A stretch of DNA of 64,000 nucleotides, from the NCBI GenBank assembly GCA_016873395.1, contig VGXG01000005.1, positions 1 to 64,000 of the forward strand, in the 5' to 3' direction. The notes beneath the pieces were generated by a model, which was not told where the DNA came from, ran no database searches, and saw nothing but the letters and a program-made list of their open reading frames with translations. Below are positions 47,010-54,072 of this stretch, one piece after another. Within the stretch, counting starts at the first letter, position 1, and every line of letters begins with the position of its first letter. The DNA is from Nitrospira sp. (GTDB lineage Bacteria > Nitrospirota > Nitrospiria > Nitrospirales > Nitrospiraceae). The position numbers and the translations under genes are program-made.

Positions 47010-47097
47010 GTTGAATGCTGAATTATGAATGATGCGTTAAAATGATGCGCCGAATCCGTCTCTTACCATTCATCACTCGTCACTCATCACTCATCGC
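47010..47097. repeat. attcatcactcatc-type repeats running into a coding region
   Basis: gaatgctgaattatgaatgatg-type units are followed by accattcatcactcgtcactcatcactcatcgc. The second half lies inside the signal-peptide codons of TolC 3. Confidence 0.6.
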
Positions 47098-48448
47098 TTC
47101 TGTTCTGCTGGCTTGCCTGCTCGGCTGGGGAACGACCGGCCTGGCGGCCGAGCTGGAGCCGGCTCCGCCCGCGCCCAAAGCGACCGGCGCTTTTCTCGGC
47201 TACAAAGCCGCCATCCAGATCGGGCTTGAGCAGCATCCCCTGCTCAAGAAATCCCAGGAGACCGCACTGGCCGCAGGCGCGGTGATCCAGCAGACCGCCT
47301 CCAAGTACTACCCCCAGATCGACGCCTTCGCAATCCAGACAGGCGGAACGATCCGTCCGCTGAGCGCCTTCAACATCGCGGGAGCACAGAACAAGCCCAC
47401 CTCCTACATCGAAAACGCGGGACTGCTGGCGGACCAGCTCATCTACGACTTCGGCCAAACCGCCCATCGGGTCCTGGCCGACAAAGCGAACAGGGAGGCG
47501 GCTGAGAAAGACATCCTCACCAATAAAGCCCTCGTCATCCTGACGGTGCAGCAGGCCTATCTCAATTGCCTCAAGCACAAACGCTTGTTGCGGATTGCGG
47601 AAGAAACCGTACGGGAGCGAGGCAAGATTCGCGATCAGGTGGCCACCCTCTACAAACACCAGCTCAAATCGAAGCTGGACCTGGACTTGATCTCCGTGGA
47701 GTTGAGAAATGCCGAGGTGCTTTTGGTGCAGGCGAAGAACAACCTCCGTGCGGCCTACGCGGCTCTGAACAATGCGATGGGCGTGCGGGGTCCCGAGGAC
47801 TACACGCTGGAAGATATCCCGGTCACCCTCTCCCCGCTTGATACGCTGGAGGCCTTGAGGCAGGAAGGGGTGTCGAGACGGCCGGAAATGCTCGGGAGCA
47901 TGGACCGGATCCGGTCCGCCGACGCGCAGGTCAAATCAGCACAAGCCCTGTTCTTCCCCACTATTTCCGCGGTCGGCATGGGGGGCGTGATCCACTTCAG
48001 CGACGCGCCCACCAATCAGCTTCCGGGAGCCCATACGGGCTATACCCAGGTCTGGTGGGGGGCCGGCGCGGCCGTGTCGGTGCCGCTGTTTACGGGATTC
48101 TTCATCGAAAACCGGGTGGCCGAAGCGACTCAGCAAAAATACAAGGCCGAGCAAAGGATGAAGGACCTGAACAATCGGATCGCCCTGGAAGTGACGGAAG
48201 CCTACCTGACCCTCCAGACGGCCAAGCAGCAGACCAAGGTGGCGGAGCAAGAAGTGGCCGCCTCGCAGGAAGCGCTCGCCCTGGCCAAGGAACGTTACCG
48301 TCTGGGGCTCTCCTCCATCATCGACGTCACCACGGCCACCACCGCGCTGGTCGCGGCGGAGGTCCGGCTCGCCGACACTCACTATGCCTACAAGGCCAGC
48401 GCGGTGGCGGTCTCCTATGCGACCGGCACCGGGTACCAGCAGTTTTAA
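47042..48448 (+). CDS. TolC-family outer membrane efflux protein 3
   Basis: 468 residues. The signal peptide contains 'PFITRHSSLIAS', encoded by short repeats of the same family that run through bioD, followed by 'VLLACLLGWGTTGLAAELE', so the hydrophobic core is intact. OEP repeats follow: 'LLADQLIYDFGQTAHRVLADKANREAAEKDIL', 'LISVELRNAEVLLVQAKNNL' and 'GVSRRPEMLGSMDRIRSADAQVK'. No good Shine-Dalgarno precedes the ATG, so it may depend on translation of TolC 2 upstream. Confidence 0.92.
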   Translation: MMRRIRLLPFITRHSSLIASVLLACLLGWGTTGLAAELEPAPPAPKATGAFLGYKAAIQIGLEQHPLLKKSQETALAAGAVIQQTASKYYPQIDAFAIQTGGTIRPLSAFNIAGAQNKPTSYIENAGLLADQLIYDFGQTAHRVLADKANREAAEKDILTNKALVILTVQQAYLNCLKHKRLLRIAEETVRERGKIRDQVATLYKHQLKSKLDLDLISVELRNAEVLLVQAKNNLRAAYAALNNAMGVRGPEDYTLEDIPVTLSPLDTLEALRQEGVSRRPEMLGSMDRIRSADAQVKSAQALFFPTISAVGMGGVIHFSDAPTNQLPGAHTGYTQVWWGAGAAVSVPLFTGFFIENRVAEATQQKYKAEQRMKDLNNRIALEVTEAYLTLQTAKQQTKVAEQEVAASQEALALAKERYRLGLSSIIDVTTATTALVAAEVRLADTHYAYKASAVAVSYATGTGYQQF

Positions 48449-48642
48449 GTCTCCTCCCGATTCATCCAACGACAAGCCCCTCCCCCTCTCTGACAAAGAT
48501 TCCCTGAATAAATTTACATTCCTGCAACAGAGGGGTAATCAGGATGACATGGCTCCCCGATAAGATCCTGCCCGTAGGTTGTTCCCGCGCCCGTGGCCCT
48601 GAGGCAGCGGGAGTAGAAACCCATAGGAAAGGAGGTGAAATC

Positions 48643-48822
48643 ATGAACTGTCCCCATTGTGTCAACGGGCAGACGAGCGGGGCAATTCTGCTGTGCGAGG
48701 AAGCCATCGAACCTTTTGACTTCTGCATGTCGGAACGGTCCCGCACCTGTCTGCATGATTGGAACGCCGGCGAGAATCTCGCGTGGGCGATCCATCGGGA
48801 GGTTACCCGAGCCATCGGGTAA
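48643..48822 (+). CDS. Small cysteine-containing protein, 59 aa
   Basis: Begins 'MNCPHCVNGQTSGAILLCEEA' and has five cysteines, including a CPHC pair, so it may bind a metal or form a disulfide; no family recognised. AAAGGAGGTGA with ideal spacing sets the ATG; a longer in-frame start lies in non-conserved sequence. The stop codon lies inside a hairpin that looks like its own terminator, so it is a single-gene unit. Confidence 0.7.
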   Translation: MNCPHCVNGQTSGAILLCEEAIEPFDFCMSERSRTCLHDWNAGENLAWAIHREVTRAIG

Positions 48823-48828
48823 CCCTCC
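48798..48828 (+). terminator. Hairpin terminator overlapping a stop codon
   Basis: GGAGGTTACCCGA, loop GCCA, TCGGGTAACCCTCC pairs over 13 bp with one bulged C. TAA of the small cysteine protein lies in the 3' arm. Only a short T-rich stretch follows. Confidence 0.55.
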
Positions 48829-48871
48829 TGTTCCTTTCGACTTGCCCTTGGCCTGTGGAGGATCTAAGCCT

Positions 48872-49001
48872 ACCGGAGGCAAAGTAACTATCCGCTCACA
48901 GCAAAGGAGAAGTTGTTAGTCCTCAGTGTTCAGTTCTCAGTTTCAAGACTGAAGACTGATGACTGGAAACGGACTACTTTCTAGCGAGCTTGGTATGGAG
49001 G
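48872..49001 (+). repeat. Third copy of the leader element, interrupted
   Basis: The box GGCAAAGTAACTATCCGC (48878-48895) is identical to the other two copies and GCTTGGTATGGAGG (48988-49001) matches their 3' end. The first hairpin is missing. In its place are about 70 bp including cagtgttcagttctcagt-type repeats (48916-48970) and TTTCTAGCGA, a weakened second hairpin. The Shine-Dalgarno of the following gene is still provided. Confidence 0.6.
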
Positions 49002-49006
49002 AATAT

Positions 49007-49255
49007 ATGCCGCGCCATTCCATACACTCCGAAACCCTCGTCTTGGACCTACTCCACAAGGCCGGATCGCTCACCATCGACCAAATGACCGCCAAGCTCC
49101 CGGAACTCAGTTGGAGCGAGTTGTTCGAGACCATCGACGCGCTGAGTCGTAGAGGCACGATCATTATCCAACGCCGAGGATTTCAGTACGAACTCCGCGC
49201 CCGTCATATTTCCTCTAGTCAAGACCTTGATTTCATTTGTAAAACGGCTGGTTGA
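49007..49255 (+). CDS. Small winged-helix-like protein, 82 aa
   Basis: 82 residues with the plan of a winged helix-turn-helix: 'LVLDLLHKAGSLTIDQMTAKLPELSWSELFETIDALSRRGTIII' then a short hairpin 'QRRGFQYELRAR'. That makes DNA binding likely, though the family is not identified. The ATG is set by GGAGG from the leader element. It ends 31 bp before the Ppx gene, inside whose promoter its last codons lie, so it could regulate that cluster; inference only. Confidence 0.7.
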   Translation: MPRHSIHSETLVLDLLHKAGSLTIDQMTAKLPELSWSELFETIDALSRRGTIIIQRRGFQYELRARHISSSQDLDFICKTAG

Positions 49256-49280
49256 CTTGTCCCGGCCCTCCCTCTAAGCT
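49252..49280 (+). promoter_or_regulatory. Promoter giving a probable leaderless ppx transcript
   Basis: TTGACT (49252-49257), 17 bp, TAAGCT (49275-49280), six bases, ATG. No Shine-Dalgarno. The -35 box overlaps the stop of the winged-helix gene. Confidence 0.5.
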
Positions 49281-49286
49281 CCCGTC

Positions 49287-50840
49287 ATGGCCAAACTCGG
49301 CATCATCGATATCGGCACCAACTCCATCCACATGGTTCTCGCCGAGGTCGAGTCCGATTTCTCCTACAAGATCCTGGATCGCTTCAAGGACATGACCCGC
49401 CTGGGTGATGGGACGTTCCGGACCCGCCGCCTGTCGGAAGCCGCCATGGTGCGCGGCCTGGAAGTCGTGCGCACCCTGGTGACGCTGGCGCGCAACAAGG
49501 GGTACGAGCGGATCAAAGCTGTGGCGACCAGCGCCGTACGCGAAGCCAGGAACGGCGGGGAGTTCCTGGAGGCGATCTCCCGTCAGACTGATTTGCCTGT
49601 GCAGGTGGTGAGCGGTGAGGAAGAAGCGCGGCTGATCTACCTGGGCGTCCGGCACAGCATGGATCTGGCCGACCAGCCCAGCATGATCGTGGATGTGGGC
49701 GGCGGGTCGGTCGAGCTGATCATCGGCGACCGCAAAAAATTGATCCAAGGACAGAGCTTGAAGTTGGGCGCCATCCGGCTCAAGGACCTCTATCTTAAAC
49801 AGGACCCGCCCACCAAGGCCATGCGGCGCGAGATGGAAAAGGCCGTCGAGACTCGGCTCAAAGCGGCGCTCCAGCCGTTCAAGGACTGGCAGTTCGACCG
49901 GCTCGTGGGAACGAGCGGGATGGTCGGCAACCTAGCGGAGATCATTCACCTGCGGCGCACAGGCCATCCCCTGCACCAGCTTAACCTGGCGACCATGTCG
50001 CTCAAAGATGTGCGGACGGTCGAGGAGTTGCTGACGCAGGCGAGTTTCAAGGAACGGTTGGCCATGCCGGGGTTGGACCCCAAGCGCGCCGACACCCTCC
50101 TGCCCGCTTCGATGGTCGTCCGCACTCTGATGGAGCGGACCAGGCAGGACCGTATGACCATCAGCGACAAGGCCATCCGGGACGGGCTGATCTACGACTT
50201 TATCGAGCACAATCGGGAGGGACTCAAGGTCGAGCGCGACATCCCCAACGTCCGCCGCCGCCACGTAATCTATCTCGCCCGCCGCTGCCACTATCCGAAG
50301 GCCCACAGCCATCACGTGGCCAGGCTCGCCGCCAGGCTGTTCGACCAGACACGCACGCTGCACGGGTTGGGCGACCGGGAGCGGGAATGGCTGGAGTATG
50401 CGGCGTTGCTCCATGACATCGGCTACCTCATCAACGCGCGACAGCACCACAAGCATGCCTACTACCTGATCAAGAACGCGGACCTCTACGGCTTGACCGC
50501 CGATGAAATTGAGTTGATCGCCAATATTGCCCGCTACCACCGGCGCGCCCTGCCCGATGACCGGCACGTCACGTTGCAGGCGGTGGGAACGAAGCATCGG
50601 AAAACCGTCGAGGCCCTGAGCGCGCTGCTGCGCATCGCGGACGCCCTCGACCGCACCCAGTTCGGCGTCATCCAGAACCTCGACGTGCGGCTGGGCAAGC
50701 CGGTGACGATCGAGCTGCACGCGACCGGTGACGCGGAATTGGAGCTCTGGGCGTCCCGCAACCGGGCCGACTTGTTTGAAAAGGTGTTCAAGCGGCCCGT
50801 GCAATTCGTCATCCATGCGCATGAAGGAGCCTCCGCATGA
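49287..50840 (+). CDS. ppx: Exopolyphosphatase (Ppx/GppA) with C-terminal HD domain
   Basis: 517 residues. The ASKHA-fold Ppx domain (1-305) shows 'IIDIGTNSIHMVLAE', 'AVATSAVREARNG', 'VSGEEEARLIYLG' and 'IVDVGGGSVELI', the phosphate and metal sites. The C-terminal HD domain (about 320-510) has 'HSHHVARLAARLF' and 'ALLHDIGYLIN' with the HD pair. Such proteins hydrolyse polyphosphate or pppGpp; length and HD domain match exopolyphosphatases. Its TGA overlaps the next start (ATGA), placing two kinase-like genes in the same operon. Confidence 0.93.
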   Translation: MAKLGIIDIGTNSIHMVLAEVESDFSYKILDRFKDMTRLGDGTFRTRRLSEAAMVRGLEVVRTLVTLARNKGYERIKAVATSAVREARNGGEFLEAISRQTDLPVQVVSGEEEARLIYLGVRHSMDLADQPSMIVDVGGGSVELIIGDRKKLIQGQSLKLGAIRLKDLYLKQDPPTKAMRREMEKAVETRLKAALQPFKDWQFDRLVGTSGMVGNLAEIIHLRRTGHPLHQLNLATMSLKDVRTVEELLTQASFKERLAMPGLDPKRADTLLPASMVVRTLMERTRQDRMTISDKAIRDGLIYDFIEHNREGLKVERDIPNVRRRHVIYLARRCHYPKAHSHHVARLAARLFDQTRTLHGLGDREREWLEYAALLHDIGYLINARQHHKHAYYLIKNADLYGLTADEIELIANIARYHRRALPDDRHVTLQAVGTKHRKTVEALSALLRIADALDRTQFGVIQNLDVRLGKPVTIELHATGDAELELWASRNRADLFEKVFKRPVQFVIHAHEGASA

Positions 50841-51589
50841 GCCAGCCCCCGCTGACGCTCAACCAGCCGCATCAGTTTCCCGGCAAGCTTATCATCGTGG
50901 AGGGGATCGACGGGTCCGGGAAAAGCACGCAGCTCCTGCTGCTCCAGAAATGGCTGGTGTCCAAGGGCTTCAATGTCTTTTTCACCGAGTGGAACTCCTC
51001 GGAGCTGGTCCGGGAGACGACGCGGCGCGGGAAGAAAAGCAAGGCGCTCACGCCGACCACCTTCAGCCTCCTGCACGCGACCGACTTTGCGAACCGGCTC
51101 TACCACGACATCCTGCCCCCGCTGAAAGCCGGGATGATCGTGCTGGCCGATCGTTACGTCTACACGGCCTTCGCCCGGGATGCGGTGCGGGGGGTCTCAC
51201 CCGCCTGGGTCCGCAAGCTCTACAACTTCGCGATCCGGCCTGATCTCGCCTTCTATTTCAAGGTGCCGATCGAAGTCGCGATCAGCCGTCTCCTGGGCGG
51301 AATGAGGGGACAGTTCAAGTATTACGAGGCAGGCATGGACATGGGCCTGAGCCAGGACCTGACCGAGAGCTTCCGGATTTTCCAGTCCCGCATCCTGACC
51401 GAATACGACAAGATCGTGAGCGAATATGAAATGATTACGGTGGATGCGACCCAGGAGATCGAGGAACAACAGAACGAGATGCGACAGCGGGTCTCACAGG
51501 CGCTGGAACAGTACAAACCAAAACGGGGCACCCATGGAAGACGCGAGACAGTATTTTGGCGACGGTTTGGCCTATCTAAACCTGAGTGA
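50837..51589 (+). CDS. Thymidylate-kinase-like P-loop kinase 1
   Basis: 250 residues. Walker A GIDGSGKST at about residue 24, 'LADRYVYTAFARDAVRG' (the DRY motif of TMK) at about 98-115, and a LID-like 'GGMRGQFKYYEAGMDMG'. It fits the TMK fold but differs from housekeeping TMK in the DRY surroundings. PPK2 polyphosphate kinases share this fold, which together with the upstream ppx raises the possibility of a polyphosphate- or nucleotide-linked kinase. The start overlaps ppx by 4 nt. Its last 18 codons overlap the next gene and look unconserved. Confidence 0.85.
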   Translation: MSQPPLTLNQPHQFPGKLIIVEGIDGSGKSTQLLLLQKWLVSKGFNVFFTEWNSSELVRETTRRGKKSKALTPTTFSLLHATDFANRLYHDILPPLKAGMIVLADRYVYTAFARDAVRGVSPAWVRKLYNFAIRPDLAFYFKVPIEVAISRLLGGMRGQFKYYEAGMDMGLSQDLTESFRIFQSRILTEYDKIVSEYEMITVDATQEIEEQQNEMRQRVSQALEQYKPKRGTHGRRETVFWRRFGLSKPE

Positions 51590-52298
51590 TCTCAAAGGCA
51601 GGCTGATCGCGATCGAGGGCACGGACGGGGTCGGCCGCTCCACGCACATCGAGCTGCTGCAGGAGTGGCTGGAGGTGCAGGGGTACGGCGTGGTCACGAC
51701 CGGCTGGACCAGGTCCAACCTCATGTCCAAAACGATCGAGGTCGCCAAACAGGGCAACATCTTGGACCGCTGGTCCTTGAGCCTCCTCTATGCGACGGAC
51801 TTCGCAGACCGGTTGGAGCACCAGATCATTCCGGCCCTCCGCTCCGGCTTCATCGTCCTGGCGGACCGGTACATCTATACCGCTTTCGCCCGCGACGCGG
51901 TGCGGAGCGGGGATCGGAAGTGGATCAGGGACGTGTTCGGCTTTGCGGTGGTGCCGGATCTCGTGTGCTACCTGCGCATCGACGTGGATACGCTGGCCCT
52001 GCGCGTCATTGAAACGAGCGGCATGAACTACTGGGAATCGGGCATGGATATGAAGCTGGGGGCCGACCTCTACGATAGCTTCAAGAAGTACCAGGGGCTC
52101 CTGATCGAGGAATTCGACAAGATGGCGGAAGAGTTCAAGTTCGAAGTGGTCGACGCCCGCAAACCCCCGGAGGAGATCCAGGATATCCTTCGAGCCCAGA
52201 TCGAACCCCTGCTGAAGAACAACGGGCGAAAGCCGGACATCCCTTTAGAACAATCGCCCTCCGGAGCCCTGCCGGCTAATTCTTCCCCAAGCTCCTGA
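51534..52298 (+). CDS. Thymidylate-kinase-like paralogue 2 with altered Walker A
   Basis: 254 residues, clearly a paralogue of the preceding protein: 'LLYATDFADRLEHQIIPALRSGFIVLADRYIYTAFARDAVRSGD' follows the same order. The Walker A reads GTDGVGRST, with Arg in place of the invariant Lys, which usually removes or greatly lowers kinase activity. The DRY motif is kept. It may be a regulatory or heterodimer partner of paralogue 1. It starts within the end of paralogue 1 (56-bp overlap), and a Ser/Pro-rich tail ends in convergent overlap (23 bp) with sixA. Confidence 0.85.
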   Translation: MEDARQYFGDGLAYLNLSDLKGRLIAIEGTDGVGRSTHIELLQEWLEVQGYGVVTTGWTRSNLMSKTIEVAKQGNILDRWSLSLLYATDFADRLEHQIIPALRSGFIVLADRYIYTAFARDAVRSGDRKWIRDVFGFAVVPDLVCYLRIDVDTLALRVIETSGMNYWESGMDMKLGADLYDSFKKYQGLLIEEFDKMAEEFKFEVVDARKPPEEIQDILRAQIEPLLKNNGRKPDIPLEQSPSGALPANSSPSS

Positions 52299-52779
52299 GT
52301 TGCGACGGGGCCAGCCACCACTGGAGGGTCCCATGTCCCGCCCCCGGCGGCCGATCGAACCGGATACAGCAGGCGCCGGCCTTCTTGAGCGAGAGCCCTT
52401 CCGCCGGTTTGCCGAACAGCATGACGCCGGCCGCCTCACCCAGGTGAGGCTCATGGCCCACGCAGATAACGCAAGCGTTCTCCGGCAAGGAAGCCAATAG
52501 CGGGAACAGCTTGTCCGGCGGCGCGTCCGGCAGGAGCTCATCGCAGAGCCGTACGTCCGTCTTGGCGCGGGTGACCTCCCGGACTAACCTGGCCGTCTCC
52601 ACCGCCCGGACAAACGGGCTGGACAAGATATGGGTCGGCACGACGTCCAGACGAGCCAACCCCTTGGCCGCCTGCCTGGTTCGCTCGGCCCCCTTGGCGG
52701 TCAGCGGCCGTTCCGGCTCCGGTCCATCCCAATCTTCCCGGTCCACGGCGATGCCGTGTCTGAAGAGGAGGCAATCCAT
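52276..52779 (-). CDS. sixA: Phosphohistidine phosphatase SixA
   Basis: 167 residues of the histidine phosphatase superfamily. 'LLFRHGIAVDREDW' has the RHG nucleophile motif, 'ILSSPFVRAVETARLV' the second Arg and 'VICVGHEPHLGEAAGVML' the second His. The length and lack of extra domains match SixA, which removes phosphate from phosphohistidine in HPt domains and PTS proteins. An in-frame TTG 14 codons upstream is the alternative start. Its location between the kinase pair and a CHAD gene suggests a shared role in phosphate metabolism. Confidence 0.88.
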   Translation of the reverse strand: MDCLLFRHGIAVDREDWDGPEPERPLTAKGAERTRQAAKGLARLDVVPTHILSSPFVRAVETARLVREVTRAKTDVRLCDELLPDAPPDKLFPLLASLPENACVICVGHEPHLGEAAGVMLFGKPAEGLSLKKAGACCIRFDRPPGAGHGTLQWWLAPSQLRSLGKN

Positions 52780-52880
52780 AATGAGATGACAGGAAGTGAC
52801 GATTAGAGGAATACCTTCCAAAAGCCGTGGTGGAGTCTAGCACAACCGGGAATCGGATATGAAGCCCAATCTCAAGCAGC

Positions 52881-52909
52881 TTGCTCCCCCTCCTCTCACG
52901 TGCTAGAGT
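52881..52909 (+). promoter_or_regulatory. Possible promoter of the CHAD gene
   Basis: TTGCTC (52881-52886), 17 bp, TAGAGT (52904-52909), about 45 bp before the start codon. Confidence 0.35.
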
Positions 52910-52959
52910 CTGCCCCCTCGCTAGACGATCCTGTTGCCTTTGTCCTCGCGGAGAGAGCG

Positions 52960-53802
52960 ATGATTCTGCATCCACCGGCGCCGGGAGATGATCGGACTGC
53001 CCGGTATCAAACTGTTGTGCTGCGAGCCTTGGAAAGCCTTTCAGCCGGCGACGACCGACCCAAGACCTTGCACCGGCTGAGGACGCACCTGCGACGCCTC
53101 CAGGCCTACCTGGAGCTGGTCGGCGAAGTCTCCAATGCCGGGATCATCGCCAAGTGTGTTTCCCGCCTGAGCCGACTGCGGACGCTCCATGTCTTCGAAC
53201 GGTACTTGGCCTCCCTGGAGGCTCCGCGGTCCGATCTGCGCCTGATCAGGAAGCGGATCAGGGCGAGGCAGGCCAAGCTTCAACGCATGGATGTGTACCG
53301 AACAATCGAGCAGCGCGTGCGGCGTCATGCGATCCCTCCGACGCCTGGAAACCAGGGCTGGATGCGAGAGCGGCTGCTCGACCTACGACGAGCCAATGGG
53401 CAGGCGTTGGGTGAGCTGATCGCTCTCGCCCAAGCCGAGCCGCGGCGAAAGCGGCTCCATGCGCTGCGGCTGAAGATCAAGTCCATCCGGTACCAGGAGG
53501 AATGGGCCTTGGGCCACCAGGAGGAGAGGCCGGACCTCGTCGGGTGGCTGAAACACGCCCAGTCGGTTCTTGGCGAATATGAAGAACGGGCTCAATTTCG
53601 AAGGCTTGCCGATAAGATCGGGCTGCAGTCGCTCCCCCGTATCGAAAAGGATTGGCGCACTGCCAGGAGGAAAGCCAGAGCCCTGCCCGATCACCTGGCG
53701 GACCTGGCCGAAACAATGGGACCCCGCTCTCTCAGGCTCGTCGGCAGCAATAAGATCAGGCAGCTTGCCGTTGCAGGCCGGCAGGGAAAACTCGGCGCCT
53801 GA
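52960..53802 (+). CDS. CHAD domain protein
   Basis: 280 residues, almost all helical, rich in Arg and His. 'KTLHRLRTHLRRLQAYLELVG' and 'KRLHALRLKIKSIRYQEEWAL' are the two conserved His/Arg/Lys-bearing helices of the CHAD fold, which is known to bind polyphosphate. The start is the ATG behind GGAGAGAG. It shares the neighbourhood with ppx, the two kinase-like genes and sixA, which is the usual company of CHAD proteins. No adenylate-cyclase-like CYTH domain is attached. Confidence 0.88.
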   Translation: MILHPPAPGDDRTARYQTVVLRALESLSAGDDRPKTLHRLRTHLRRLQAYLELVGEVSNAGIIAKCVSRLSRLRTLHVFERYLASLEAPRSDLRLIRKRIRARQAKLQRMDVYRTIEQRVRRHAIPPTPGNQGWMRERLLDLRRANGQALGELIALAQAEPRRKRLHALRLKIKSIRYQEEWALGHQEERPDLVGWLKHAQSVLGEYEERAQFRRLADKIGLQSLPRIEKDWRTARRKARALPDHLADLAETMGPRSLRLVGSNKIRQLAVAGRQGKLGA

Positions 53803-53880
53803 CTAATCAAGTTTTGTTGATATAATTAGAGCCATGCCGACTGCACCCTAGCGAGCCGGCATTGCCGATCCATTAACCTC

Positions 53881-53898
53881 CTGTAAACACACGGTTAC
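53881..53898 (+). promoter_or_regulatory. Possible distal PHO box
   Basis: CTGTAAA, 4 bp, CGGTTAC gives two half-sites with the 11-bp period of PhoB sites, about 70 bp upstream of the main PHO box of the porin gene. Confidence 0.45.
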
Positions 53899-53966
53899 GC
53901 TTCTGCTGTTCCAGCCAGATCGATCATCCGTCTGATTTCCCAGTAAATAAGAAAATATTTACAAAT

Positions 53967-54009
53967 CTGTAACAGACCGGTCACCGGTCCGTCACACCTC
54001 TCCTATACA
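53967..54009 (+). promoter_or_regulatory. PHO box and -10 of the porin gene
   Basis: Three direct repeats at an exact 11-bp period: CTGTAAC (53967), CGGTCAC (53978) and CCGTCAC (53989), followed 8 bp later by a -10 box TATACA (54004-54009). This is the layout of PhoB-activated promoters. The 270-bp gap 53803-54072 holds nothing else beyond a TATAAT at 53821. Confidence 0.7.
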
Positions 54010-54072
54010 ACAGGCAGCGACCATGACGTGCGAACCGCGGCAATCTATCGGCAACAGAGGGAGGACGGTGTG

